Assembly: GCF_001949145.1 (NCBI RefSeq)
Contig: NW_019091440.1
Span: 1,011,073-1,052,282, forward strand
Length of the DNA stretch: 41,210 nucleotides
Direction: 5' to 3'
DNA from: Acanthaster planci
Taxonomy: Eukaryota > Echinodermata > Asteroidea > Valvatida > Acanthasteridae
Shown: positions 1 through 10,700 of the stretch, piece after piece
Position numbering within the stretch: the stretch's first letter is position 1
How the letters are laid out: each line of letters begins with the position of its first letter
Made by a program: the position numbers and the translations under genes
The notes under the pieces: model-generated
What the model was told of the DNA's origin: nothing
Seen by the model: the letters and a program-made list of their open reading frames with translations, nothing else
The model's database searches: none

Positions 1-205
1 CCCCGCCCCATCCCACTCATATCCATTCCATCCCATACCCCATCCTACACCCCGCCCCATCCCACTCATATCCATTCCATTCCATACCCCATCCTATCTA
101 TTCCATGCCTCACCTCCATAGGGCCTATCCAATACCCCAACCCATCCCATTCCATCTCCAAAACGGCCATCCGTTTCATCACCCATCCCATTACATCTCA
201 CATAC
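1..205. repeat. C-rich 49-bp minisatellite, cut by window edge
   Basis: A unit beginning CCCCGCCCCATCCCACTCAT starts at 1 and again at 50, so the period is 49 bases. The two copies are nearly identical. After base 98 the pattern continues in degraded form (CATCCCATTCCAT-type words) to about 205. The array probably extends left of the window. An ORF crossing it is low-complexity and not a gene. Confidence 0.85.
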
Positions 206-1967
206 TCCACACAATATGCAATGTAATTCCAATTCAATACAGCATCAGTTGGCTTTCTCTCTCTTCACAACTGTCAGTTTTACAAAATTTGTGGCCTGGA
301 TTGATACTTTGTCGAGCTAAATGCAGCTTATTCTGAACATCATTAGACATGAGGATAAAACACCGAACATTTCTCAAAGACGTAGGCGAGATCAGAGGCC
401 CCCCTAAGGGCGGGGGTATGGCACGCCGGTTGTTAGATTTTCTGTTTCGTAGAGGGCGCTGTAGATGGAGCAGAAAGACAACTTGATTTCACTCACAATT
501 CGGTAACACCTCGCCGTTAGGCAAGCTTTGACATCTGAAAAGATGTGGTTGGGTCGCGTCTTTGATTTCTGAAACGTTCGTTTGCATAGATAACAATGTT
601 ACCTATTTTTTTCGGTTACGTGTCGCATTATTTTATCCCAAACCACGGAACTCTTGAAGCGTCATCCGAATCGTTTCTTTGTAAGTATTGTTGCGCACAC
701 AAACCTCGATTGTGAAATTCTAGCACGCCCATGTTTTACTCGTTCTTGTTGCCTTGCACTCTCAGGGTCTCTTATAAACCTTTCACTAATAACGCCAAAA
801 ATATGCACGCATGCGCACAAGTAGTAGTAGTAAGTTTCCACACGCTTTGCATGTATTTCTTCTTTTGTGCAGGGGCGTTGATCGCCTGCGTAATGGACCA
901 TCTCATTTACTTACTTGGGCAAAATGTACATGTACGTTGAACCACTTTTTATAACTCATTGGTTGAACACAACAAATAGGACGGTTCAGCAGACTCTGCG
1001 CAAGCGCTCTGATTGGTTCAAAATCCGGATTGGATAAATATATCAGAGCAATCTTATACATAATTATTTAATTTCGAATCACTAATTTTCTGGCGAATTG
1101 CAATTGTACAAAAGTTGCTAAAATTTCTGGACGGATGAGAATACCTCCAAACGTGACAGATGTGGCACGGAAAAAAAGAAAAAAGACACTTTTGTCGCAC
1201 TGCCTAACTACCCCCATGGACTAAAGTCTGACGGGCATTCATTGCGAACATGGAGAATCTCAGTTAATAATAATGTATCATTATTTGAATACGTGCTGCG
1301 CCATTGCGTCCCACAGCTGAATGCATTGCATATGCATTGCGCTGTTTGCATATGAAATGAGTGGCAGGTCCCATGTTGAAAGTCCTTAGACAGGTCAAAA
1401 CTCAGGCTATTGACTATGATGCTTATCCTATCCTTGAGTCTTGTAAGGTGAGCCATTATTTGGCTTTAAGTTTAAGAACCGTGCACGATTATCTAACGAC
1501 TTGTCATCAAGGTTACCATCCTACACTACGCCCTCCATTTATATATGTAATTTTTTTTTACTTTGCGGAATGATACTTGTTGAAGAAAAACAACGTTTTT
1601 GCTCCTGGAAGCCTATTCTTCACAGTGCACTTTACAGTGTATGTTTCACTGAGGCAGTGTTTGCGTGTCTGAAAAGGCAGTAATGTGCTTTACCATACCT
1701 CAATGATGGAACCCTAATTTGTTTGGGGCGTAAACAGAGGTCCCCGTCACTGGGAGCAAGGTCGCGTCCCTGCCACCCACAGTGCCTCAACATTGCACGT
1801 ACCTGTGCACTGGGTTACACACCAACGCTGCTGTCGTCAGTTTGTTAGTTGAAGTCAACTTTTCTCAACCGATTAGGCCTACACCGCTCCTTCCGAGAAA
1901 GATTTCTCAGAAGTCGGAGACCTTTACTCTTCCGCTTGTGGTAAACTAGAAAGGAAAACCAAGCACC
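206..1967. other. Upstream region of the first Ly6 gene, no gene seen
   Basis: I see only short ORFs without family features. The promoter of the downstream gene should lie near the right end, but no convincing TATA box is visible before the start codon at 1968. A (TAG) run near 825-832 and AT-rich tracts are the only simple-sequence features. Confidence 0.5.
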
Positions 1968-4900
1968 ATGAAGGTTCTGCTGCTTTCGATGTTGACGCTC
2001 TCCTTCTGTGTGGGTATGTTGTCCTCATAATCTTCTCCAGCACTTCATTTTTTTCAAGTGTAGGCTAGGTCTATTTAAAATGAAGAGAGAAAACCCGGTA
2101 TTCGGCACAGATATATATTGTGCGCGTATAAATACCTGGGCTAGTAATGACAGCCCTTCCTATTGCTCGGGAGCCCATCACGTGGCCCGTCTTAAACTGT
2201 CGATAAAGCACTGATTTATCTCAATGATGAATATTTTTGATGTCGTATAAAGTTAAAGTTCCTATGGAATTCCATTTGCCCTTAATGTTTTGACTGACTG
2301 TTTACAATATACGGTTCACAACAGTGCACTTCCAAGAGTTTACAACGTGTTGACCAATCACTTGGCGCAAAATCTATCGACCCCTTCCTAACGCGCATTG
2401 GGCCGACAGATCTCGCCCACTGTGATTCACAGTGATTGGTCAACGCGTTGCAAACTATTAGAGGCGCACTATTGTGAATTGCCCGTATTTTGTGATGTCC
2501 GTAGTTGGAGAGACCCAGGCCATGTCCGAATTAACGGGCTTCCAGAGCTACGGCTTGGTCTATTGTCTGCGCGTTTCCACGTATCTCCAATGGAGTGTAG
2601 GCCAAGGCCTCAGAGCTCTAGACAACGGATTCCAATGCAGCTCCATATTCACATTAGACTAGCTCAATGCACCACTTCATGTGGTTTGCGCCACGCGCGC
2701 GTCAATCTCCAAAAACAGAAATGAATACGAGCAGTACACCATAATATGGCTTGAAGGGCGTTTGAAAAAAAAGACGTAAACTTGTCCAACAAAATCATTC
2801 ATAAAATCTCCAATAACTTGTTTGGACGTTCTGACTGTAAAGGGTATTATAGGCGCTTGACAGTACAGTGTCAGCTGGACCTGCCCAGAGGTATACACAC
2901 CTCACCTTTCAAGTTGGCTGGGGCCATCTTAGTCAACGTTCATCTCCTGATCTGGACGCAATTTCACGGTGCTGCTTAGCACTCGATTTCACGCTTCAAA
3001 AGGCCGCGTGTGGAGACCATGAGCAGTGTAAGCAGAGCCCACAGCGTGCTAATCATGAAAGAAGGAAATGCTTAAAATTAATGACGTAACAAAATAATCC
3101 CCTTTGTGTTCAAGCATGCCAAGCACCGCCATGAAAAAGTGCTTAATGTCAGCAATTTCTTTGCTAAACTTAGCACGACCTTTCTGCTAACTGTTAAGCA
3201 GCTCCGTGAAATTGGGACTTGCTTATGGTCTTAAATGAACGTTGAAAACCGGCCATTACTTATTTATTCCCTAAATACTCGACACTGTGTACTGATTTCT
3301 TTGGTTTCCCTTGATGGGAAAGGTTTTAGCAATCATGCAAGAAAATGTGAACGTGAAACTTGGATAAAAGTGCTTGGAGCAATTTTCCTGTGTTGTGTGG
3401 GTTTCGAAATATGATGATGATGAAACATTTATTTCAATGGTGTCATTCTTTACAGAGTAACAAAACCTGTTACATTACTTAAGTACTGAACAAACCTGAT
3501 CATTAAATTGAGTAACATTACATAAAATAGGATTATACATTTGATAAATTAGATGACAACATTTAGGTTTAAGGATAAGTAAGAACAGTTTTGCACCCCC
3601 AACCTACAGACAGACAAAAATAACCATACAATTTGACAAAAGATAAAGAGGCTCACTTGGAGAAATGCTTCTTCGGTACGTATGTTTATGAGACGCGCTA
3701 AATGTATTCCGCCACTGTCGCATAAAACACTTGGTCTTGTGTTTGGTGCTTCCAGTTAGCACACTACGGGTAAAGCTACTTTGCCTCGCAAACCCAGTAC
3801 TTGCTTGGGCGGTATCAGCGTGGGCGGAAGTGCCCCTTTAAGATCGTCTTTGCAGATCTTAAATTTGGTGTCAGGTCGGTCGTTGGTTTGGTTTTATGCT
3901 CTGCGCCAATAAACGCTTACACCCACGAGTCCATATCCGTATTTTTAGCCTTATGGGGGACTTTGCGGATAATCGACCACAATTATTCACAACTTATGTT
4001 ACTTGTAATATAGCCGCTGCGATGGAATTCGATTTACGGACATAACACAACTATTTACAATATTGATAAATCATGAAGCCTATGCTGGCCTGTGCTGTTG
4101 ATGATTGGTTTTGAAACTATCAACCCCTGGGGGAAAAAAACGAACACGTTGTGCAAGATAATGTGTGGTACCAAGGTAAAAAAAAAACAAACCTTGACCG
4201 GTGACTCCGTGCTGGTTTGTGTAGGGAACGGCAGCGTGATAGCATAAACAGCTGGGAATAAAAAAACTTGATCTTGGTGAGAATGCGTTTCACCAGCCTT
4301 GTGCTACAGGGTCTCAGATGTTGCACCTTTTATTGGGTGGGGGGTAAAATAGCTCCTTGGTGTTTGAATGGAACCAAGTTTTGTTTGCTATGTTTAGAAA
4401 ATATGTTGCAGTTTTGGGTGTTTATTCTGATACCAATTACCGTATTCCTGAGCAAGTAAAACCGCACGTAATTCCGATACCCCAAAGAGATGTAAAAAGT
4501 AAAAGACTGCGGAATCCTTTGGTTTGTATTAACGGGCATTATGGGAATCATGGCACACGCCATTAAACACGTTTGATTTGTTTACAAGTTTGCGCTTTTA
4601 ATCATCAGCCAACCAGTGATAATTAATTTGGCTCTGGCTAAGACAGTGAAAAGTCACAAATAGGCCTCACTTTAGAGGATACATATATTTAGTAATGAAC
4701 AAAAACTAGGAGTTCTATACAAAATGACTAAAATTATACAGTGGAAAAAAGAAGCCGATCAGTGCTCTGAAGTTGGGAATGACTTGACTTGGCTTGTCTT
4801 GACTTGGGAAGTAGCTGCAGAGTTTGCAGTAGAAGGACTTGCTGCAAAAGGGCTTGAATGGATGACGATGAAGATGTGCTGGGCGAAGTGCAGATGATGT

Positions 4901-7900
4901 TAGGATTTGAATGGACGGTCTCTCCTTCCCCTTGACAAAGTGAGGCGTCGGAAAAATAGGTCATGTGGCTCTGGTCCGAGCCACTCACTGCACAGCAACA
5001 TATGAATGCGCGGCTCAATACTCTCTCTTGCTTTGTCGTTGCCTAGGGCAGGGCAGAGACGTATGGCAGGTTCGAGTGAAGGAAAAAAATCACAAAGAGA
5101 CCCTTGAACAGAATTTCTGTTCAGTCCGGCGTCCAAATGAAGTGGAAGGTCACTAGCCACTGAATTTATCCGCTCCTCCTCAAGGACTCTTTTGGTTGGT
5201 TGCTAATTCTGCTATTAACCTGCCCACACGCCTTGCCAAGCATCCCAAACATTTCTTAGAAATGTATGACCAAATTCGAAGGGGGTTATGATTTTAAAAA
5301 ATGGGGGGGCGGGGTTGCACAAAACTCATCCTATTATATATATTTTCAAAAAGTGAAGTGTATCTTTTTTGAAGTCCGCTTTTGAGAGATATATTTTTTG
5401 CCTCCATTTAACGAGATGTATTTTTCCAAAGTTTGTTTGCTTGCGACATAAGTTCTCCAGTTCCTTCAAATGAGATCTATAGTCACAAACCTTGTTTCCT
5501 TTTTTTACAAGATGTTTATTCTTTGAAAACATTTGTTTTGCAAAAGATATATTTGCCAAGTTAACTTTCAGGGCCTATACCTTGTCAAGTTTTTTTATAC
5601 TTCTGACAAACACCAACTTCAACAGAATATAACTCAGAAAAACGAACTTTACAAATCTCCTTAAAACGGACTTAAATACATATTCATCGCAAAAACCATT
5701 TTCTTCCCTTAAAATAGAAACAATATTTCTATTTATAAATCTTACAGGAACGAACTGGAGAATATTTATCTGGAACAAACGAACTTGGTAAAAACAAATC
5801 TCGCAAAACGAACTTCAATTGGAACATTATACTATACACAAAACGAATATACACTGAGAATCTAATTCTTGAAGGCACTCCAGAGCCTTCGTACTCAATG
5901 AAAGACTGTTGAGTACCTTTTCCTCCGATGCTCCGAAGGCGATGTTGTGATTTATGACCGTTGCCCGCGTCAGATTTACTGATGTGGGCCATGGATTTTG
6001 ACATTGGCGCTTGACGCACTTCGTAGGGTTCGTGACCTTTGACTCTTAGGTATTGCAAGACTTGCCCTAGTCGACACTCACCATTTCAAAATCGCGGTAC
6101 CCCGTAAAGAAACACAGAAGACGTTTCTCTCCACATGCAAACATTCTTTTCATTTGTCACGTCTGTAATCGACATGAGAACATTTCACTTTTGAAAAGTC
6201 ATCGAGCACACATTTTGATACTGTCTGAATTGTTAAAGTTGATAACTATGCAGGTTTTACGGCGAAAATCCTTTCCATGCAGTGAAAACGTAGTGAACTT
6301 TCTGTCGGTTCCATTGATGAAATTTTACTCGAATTTGTCTTGTCCCTAGGTCGATCCACTTAAAGAAGGTGGATTTTCACTTTAATTAACGGAGTGAATT
6401 TCTTCTCTTTCCGATATATACAAAGTATTTTATGTATAACATTATTACCTCTGAAAGCCTTGCCTCTGCACTTGAAGAAGCTGGAATAAAAGGAGCGTTC
6501 ATCAGTATAAGTCGATGGGACGTACCGCTGCTTTTTAGCACTTGACATGAATAGGAGCAAGTGGCTAAAATAAAATATATCATATATCTCTGAAACGCAC
6601 TTAAAAACAGTAAATACATAAATTAACAAACAAACAAAACCCAAAAACAAAAACAAACAAACAAACAAACAAACAAACAAACAAACAACCCCAACACCCC
6701 AACAAACAAACAACAACAACAACAACAACAACAAAACACACACACAACACAGCCGATGGACATATTTCTTGGCTATAATTTGAGGCTGTCGATCGCAACA
6801 TATAACATGAGAATAGATGGACTCACACTCTAAAATCAGCTGAGTCAGACTGACCCGGAATCTGGGTTCCGTGGGACCTGACCCCTTTCTGGGTCAAATT
6901 ATGGCCCTTTTTTAAAGACCTGCCGCCGCGAGATGGCGTTATCGTGCTCAACTCCTGTCAGCCCCGGACAGTCAGTGCAAGTGCTTCAGCGATTTGTGGA
7001 ACCACCACAGGATGGTAAAAGCGAGTAACAAAACACCCTTACAGTCGTCTGTTATGAGACTCCACTACAGACAAGGAACAAAATTTTATCCTGGGAATAT
7101 GAATGTGGTGCAAGTACCCCCCCAAAAATGGCTAAAAATGTTTCTGAATCATTCGTCCGTGATCTGTCATCAGGCTCCGTTGTTTCAAGATGAGTACATC
7201 AACATAATTATATTTTGATCATTTTTAAAAATGTCGGGTTGGTAAGGTAATTCTTTCTTTTACCTTTGTGGTCCTGGGTTTGATTCCCGCCTGATTCCGT
7301 GGGTCTTACCCAGAATATTCCTTGGGGTTTTCCTCCCAACTCTAAAACTGTAACTGCTTCTTACTGTCTCCTCTTTACTGATGTTGGTGAATGTGGGTCA
7401 TTTGGCGGCTACCCGAGGGGCCCTTGTATGCCATTGGCTCCACCAGTTTTAAATGTATTCATTTTTCCACGCTTAATGTCTTTCATTGTACAGTGCATTT
7501 GAACATATCTATATGAAATTTGCACTTTTATAAAGGAATACATTATTATTATTAAACGGAAAGGAAAATCAGGAAGAAGTGGTATGAGGGTACACGACGA
7601 GTGCAGCCATCTACAGGAGGGCATTATCTCAAGGATAATTTCAAGCAGAGAATGTCCCTTTCCATTTATAAGCTTCAAATTCCCTGTCTGGCTATTTAAT
7701 TTGATGCTGTATTTCCTCCTAAGCCGCGGCTAGGTCTAATGTCAGCGTTTCTCCGCATATTGACAATGGAAAGAAGACCTAGACCTAGCTTATCTAGCCA
7801 CTGGCTTGGGACGCAGCCGTGGTTGTGCCAAAAGCAAGGTCATTTGAGAATAATCGAGCGTGTGAGTCTGCGCATGTGGCCGCGCTGATAGGGCAGACCT

Positions 7901-9456
7901 TGCGCGTGAGTATTGCTGACCTCAAAAATAGCTCTTACACCTCCATTCAAGAACATCCACAATTTTGAGTGTTGATTTTTCCTCAGCTGGAGCATGCGCA
8001 CTTCGCTGCTACGAGTGTATTGGCTCTGTTTCAACCTCCATCAACGACTGGTGTAATGACCCGTTTGACTCGACCGACCCTGCTGCACAAGCATCCATTC
8101 AAACCTGCAGTGGAGAATGCGTGGTAAGTAAACTGTCGGTCGTCATTGACAGTAATTACATGTAACAAACGAGAGAAACACGAATTAGCAAAGGGTTCTT
8201 TTTCCGACACCCAACGAACAGTACTGTTCTGCGCCACCTTGCACGTTTTGAGCAAAGGCTAAAAAAGCGAGAAATATTTTGAAATGAAAACTAAACACAA
8301 CCAAGCGATCCAAGTCATGAAATCGTTGATTCAGGTCGCTTTTAGTGCTCTGTAAAAACACTTTACAATCGGGATTTTTCTTGTGCGCACGAGATTTCCG
8401 TATCTAAGTCGGTCTCTTTTCGTGCTTTTCATACCAGAAATGATTTAACGGAATTTGCTGAAGAAATAAAAGGAACAAAGACAAAAAAAACAACAACAAA
8501 AACCCAAAAAACAAATAAACAAACAAAAATAAAAAAACAACGAAATCGGTCGAATTCGTGCATCTATATGTCTTCAATGGCCCGCTTACACTTTTTGCCA
8601 ACAAGGCCATTTGTGCGCATGCTTGCATCATTATCTATTAGTGAAAAGGTTTATTTTTAGCAGAAAGGATTTGAATGCGAAAGTAACAAACAAAGTCTGT
8701 CTGAGACGAATAGGGGCAGTTCACAATAGTGCGCCTCGTGCAACATGTTGGCCAACTCCCGAAATCTGTCGACGCTTTCCAGACTTGCATTGCTTGGCAG
8801 ATTTCACGCACTGTGGTTTTTCAACGCTGTGCAAACTCTTGGAGGCGTGCTATTTTGAAACGCTTGTATACATCGTTTGCAGCCTAACTTAAAGTTCTCA
8901 TACACAGCTAAAAATTTGCCACGCTGCAGAGTCTAAAGCTCTAACTGTGAAAACCAAGAGTGACAGAAAACGCTTTTTATCCTGATATCAACAAAGCTGG
9001 TTCTATAAAGAGAAGTGACAGCTTCAGACTTTGAACCAAAATGCCTGATCGTTATAATACGCAGTTTAACATCATGCGTACAGCCATTATGTGGCTAATT
9101 GTTCATGCGCAGTGACGCATAATCCACCATTTTGGTTCCAATAATTGAGACACTCTCGTAGCAATTCTTTCTGATAAACAGCTCTGGATATCAGACATTG
9201 CATTTGTGTTTTCTACTTTTTTTGCAACTCTCGTCTTCAGGTGTTTTACTCTAAGATCGGTGATCTCGAAGGCTTTGTTCGGGAGTGTTCCAACGTTACC
9301 GTACCCGACTGCCTGAACGCTTGCCACTCTGCCCTGGGAATCACATCTTGCCAGTACTGCTGCTCTGAAGACCTCTGCAACAGCACCTCCATAATAATGT
9401 TTGACCTGCTGGCTGCCATCGCCAAAGCGCTGTCTGCCTGGTACCGAAGTGTATAA
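1968..9456 (+). CDS. Ly6/uPAR (three-finger) protein, Sleepless/Quiver-like, copy 1
   Basis: Predicted small secreted protein, probably GPI-anchored at the cell surface, of about 132 residues. Exons are 1968-2013, 7987-8123 and 9241-9456. The first ends in phase 1 before GTATGT, the second in phase 0 before GTAAGT, and acceptors end in CAG. Exon 1 is a signal peptide (MKVLLLSMLTLSFCV) with a good start context (CACCATGA). Exon 2 has RCYEC, WCNDPFD and TCSGEC; exon 3 has EC, DCLNAC, SCQYCC and DLCN (C107-N108). After CN comes a moderately hydrophobic tail (residues 112-128) that could be a GPI signal, though it ends WYRSV. N-glycosylation sites are NVT (79) and NST (108). An extra cysteine at 19 is not shared by the other copies. 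Intron 1 is unusually long (5973 bases) and full of repeats. Linking exon 1 to the rest rests on its close match to the signal exon at 18560. No AATAAA occurs in the 500 bases after the stop; CATAAA at about 9620 is a possible weak signal. Ligand unknown; Ly6 proteins typically modulate receptors, channels or complement. Confidence 0.82.
2309..2488. mobile_element. MITE-like foldback element, family A, copy 1
   Basis: Left arm 2309-2362 (starts ATACGGTTCACAACAGTGCA) is the imperfect reverse complement of right arm 2431-2488 (ends ATTGTGAATTGCCCGTAT). Weaker pairing continues inward, so nearly the whole 180 bases folds back. Related copies lie at 8713-8866 and 13894-14010. No transposase is present, so it would be non-autonomous. 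Superfamily is not assignable because target duplications are not clear. Confidence 0.8.
2518..2642. mobile_element. MITE-like element, family B, copy 1
   Basis: Starts GGCCATGTCCGAATTAACGG and ends with a diverged inverted copy near GATTCCAATGCAGC. The inner arms carry a TAGAGCTC/GAGCTACGG word. The same sequence is found at 7690-7818 and 9972-10090. It sits only 30 bases from the family A element, so this part of intron 1 has taken repeated insertions. Confidence 0.7.
2921..3254. mobile_element. MITE-like foldback element, family C
   Basis: The left arm (about 2921-2990) contains CAACGTTCAT and CAATTTCACGGTGCTGCTTA. The right arm (about 3185-3254) contains their reverse complements with small changes, giving inverted repeats of roughly 70 bases around a core rich in GCTTA/TAAGC words. 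It has no coding capacity. It lies inside intron 1 of the first Ly6 gene. Confidence 0.75.
3405..3560 (-). mobile_element. Probable non-LTR retroelement 3' tail, minus strand
   Basis: Read on the minus strand the sequence ends AAATAAATGTTTCATCATCATCAT, a short trinucleotide tail after an AATAAA-like word. This is the usual look of CR1/L2-type LINE or dependent SINE 3' ends. Only the tail is recognisable; no reverse transcriptase reading frame is seen beside it. Confidence 0.45.
3805..3985. repeat. Dispersed repeat D, copy 1
   Basis: A stretch around GATCGTCTTTGCAGATCTTA aligns in the same orientation with 13170-13345. Shared words include CTTAAA, TGGTG, GTCGG and TTGGTTT in the same order. 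Identity is moderate, about two thirds by eye over 150 bases. No function is evident. Confidence 0.55.
3986..5377. other. Intron 1 stretch without recognised gene
   Basis: Contains only short unconvincing ORFs. Around 4770-4830 there are repeated GACTTGACTTGGCTTG words on the plus strand, which give a low-complexity serine/leucine-rich frame on the minus strand. No splice-bounded coding exon was recognised. Confidence 0.4.
5378..5830. repeat. Degenerate AT-rich repeat with GAGAT and AACGAACTT words, copy 1
   Basis: The stretch is built from recurring words such as GAGAT(A/G)TATTTTT, AATGAGATCTATA and AACGAACTT at irregular intervals of a few tens of bases. The same words in the same order occur at 39008-39420, so this is a dispersed or internally tandem repeat rather than unique sequence. 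Minus-strand ORFs here are Lys/Phe/Val-rich and probably by-products. Confidence 0.65.
5831..6620. other. Intron 1 stretch, nothing recognised
   Basis: Ordinary AT-rich intron sequence. I found no coding, RNA or clear repeat signal. Confidence 0.4.
6621..6745. repeat. CAAA / CAA microsatellite
   Basis: An A- and C-rich simple repeat: tandem AAAC units pass into AAC units and then into CA-rich sequence. The minus-strand ORFs crossing it are leucine, valine and cysteine runs and should not be read as genes. Confidence 0.95.
7231..7555 (+). mobile_element. tRNA-derived SINE with TTA-repeat tail
   Basis: GGTTTGATTCC at 7277-7287 matches the RNA polymerase III B box. A diverged A-box-like sequence (GTTGGTAAGGTAA, from about 7239) lies some 35 bases upstream, which is tRNA spacing. 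The body ends TTTGCACTTTTATAAAGGAA followed by TACATTATTATTATT, a LINE-type tail. This gives a tRNA-like head, unrelated body and 3' short repeat, as in tRNA-SINEs. It lies in intron 1 of the first Ly6 gene. Confidence 0.7.
7690..7818. mobile_element. MITE-like element, family B, copy 2
   Basis: Shares GCTAGGTCTAATGTCAGCG and CTTCTAGACC-type words with the copies at 2518-2642 and 9972-10090, and ends GGGACGCAGCC, the inverted form of the GGCTGCGTCC end seen at 9972. The left end is degraded. It lies about 170 bases before exon 2 of the first Ly6 gene. Confidence 0.65.
8478..8545. repeat. A-rich simple repeat
   Basis: A run of A tracts interrupted by C (CAAAA, AAATAAAC) in intron 2 of the first Ly6 gene. 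It could be a retroelement tail, but no body is recognisable next to it. Confidence 0.8.
8713..8866. mobile_element. MITE-like foldback element, family A, copy 2
   Basis: Left end GGGGCAGTTCACAATAGTGC matches the inverted right end of the copy at 2309-2488. The right side (GCAAACTCTTGGAGGCGTGC) matches the right arm. The centre (CAGATTTCACGCACTGTG) is shared with all copies. It sits in intron 2 of the first Ly6 gene. Confidence 0.75.
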
Positions 9457-9971
9457 GGGCAAACAACAAATTTCGTTGCGGGCGGGCGAGGACCTATCGA
9501 GAATTAGGTGCCTTGGGAGTGGTGGTACCGGCTGAAGGTCTTTGTCCAGTATGCCTGAGGGCGCTGTTTATGATGTACACATTGCGTGTTTGCTCGTGTT
9601 CGCGTTACATGCTGCACATAGCATAAATGAATTTCACTTACAACGTGTAGCCATTTAGCCTGTTGGATGTATGACTGTTTCATCTCTCTCTTTGGGTGAT
9701 ACATTTATGAGTGAAAAATGGCATTTTTAAACATTAAGCGTTTCCAAGCTTACCTCAAATATAAGAGTGCTGGTGTTGATGTGCTTTTTTTCGTGGAGAC
9801 ACTTTTTAGTTAGCTTTGTTATGAATACATCATTCCCATTCTAGATAGTCACAAGGAAACAACGCTGATTATCTTCTTTTATTGCTGTTTCTTTCCTTGG
9901 TGCATTTTTCCTTTTTTCTTCCTTTTTCAGACTTTTCTCTATAGGGTTTGTACAGACATCGCAGACATTTA
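9457..9971. other. 3' flank of the first Ly6 gene
   Basis: Presumed 3' UTR and intergenic DNA with T-rich tracts near 9880-9930. No canonical AATAAA or ATTAAA is present, so the transcript end cannot be placed. Confidence 0.4.
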
Positions 9972-10090
9972 GGCTGCGTCCGCATCTGTTGTCTAGGGCT
10001 AGGTTTAGGTCTTCACTCCCTTGAAAGTACGTGGAGACGCACAGACAATAGACCTAGCCGTAGCTCTGGAAGCCCGTTTCGGACACGGCC
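9972..10090. mobile_element. MITE-like element, family B, copy 3
   Basis: The best-preserved copy: it begins GGCTGCGTCCGCATCTGTTG and ends with the imperfect inverted form, TTTCGGACACGGCC. Inner arms TAGGGCTAGGTTTAGGTCTT and AATAGACCTAGCCGTAGCTC also pair. It is about 119 bases with no coding capacity. Confidence 0.75.
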
Positions 10091-10109
10091 CTAGACAATC
10101 ATGTTAGGA

Positions 10110-10700
10110 TGGTCCTTAAAGACATTTGTCATGATGACGTCTTCACGTGATTTATTTTTGAATTCGAATATTTCGTATTTGGCCATAGGGTTTGTACACA
10201 TTTTTCTGCAACACCCTATATTATCCAGCTTAATGAGTGAGTGGTCCTCAACTTCGACCAAGAATTACTACCAGAACGAAGTAGAAATCGGACTAAATTG
10301 GCCCTTTTGTTCGATTAGAAATATACCCTAGAGTCAAAATATCAAATAATATTTCGTAAGAAAATTTCAGTTTAAGCGCAAATCACGTGACACGAACTTA
10401 AACAAGCCGTTTTTCTGCACACGTGTTTTTATCACATTGGTTTTGTACTTGTTTTCAAGCCACAGTTTTGGTACCTTCGCGATAGTTTAATCGTTATCGA
10501 ATTGATGGCCAACAAAGATCCTGATACAACATTTAATGTAAATCGATGACATCATGATGACGTCATTATCAGATTTATTATTGATTTTTCAATATTGATT
10601 TCAGCCCATTGACTTTGTACACGGTTTCAAGTTACAATCCTGGTTACTTGGTGATCAGTGAATGGAAACACCACAATGGCTAGTTTTGTCGCTCACTGTG
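10110..10700. repeat. Degenerate tandem repeat carrying TGACGTCA and TTTGTAC words
   Basis: The landmarks ATGATGACGTC and CACGTGA, then an AT-rich stretch, then TTTGTAC(A/T)C recur. TTTGTAC appears near 9950, 10190, 10443 and 10613, a spacing of roughly 170-250 bases. The same landmarks recur at 40395-40610 and partly near 11160-11215. TGACGTCA is the CRE/ATF palindrome, but as part of a repeat it need not be regulatory here. Confidence 0.5.

Noticed and set aside
1-205. CATTCC-like satellite suggesting vertebrate pericentromeric DNA
   Set aside because: The unit is 49 bases and C-rich, not the 5-base satellite. Nothing else in the window looks vertebrate or pericentromeric.
2398-2724. 108-codon ORF on the plus strand
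   Set aside because: It runs through two foldback elements (families A and B), so the open frame is a by-product of repeat sequence.
4734-5160. Serine/leucine-rich minus-strand ORFs
   Set aside because: They come from repeated CTTGACTTGG-type words and have no domain features or splice context.
6360-6801. Cysteine/valine/leucine-rich minus-strand ORFs
   Set aside because: They are translations of the CAAA/CAA microsatellite and its flank.
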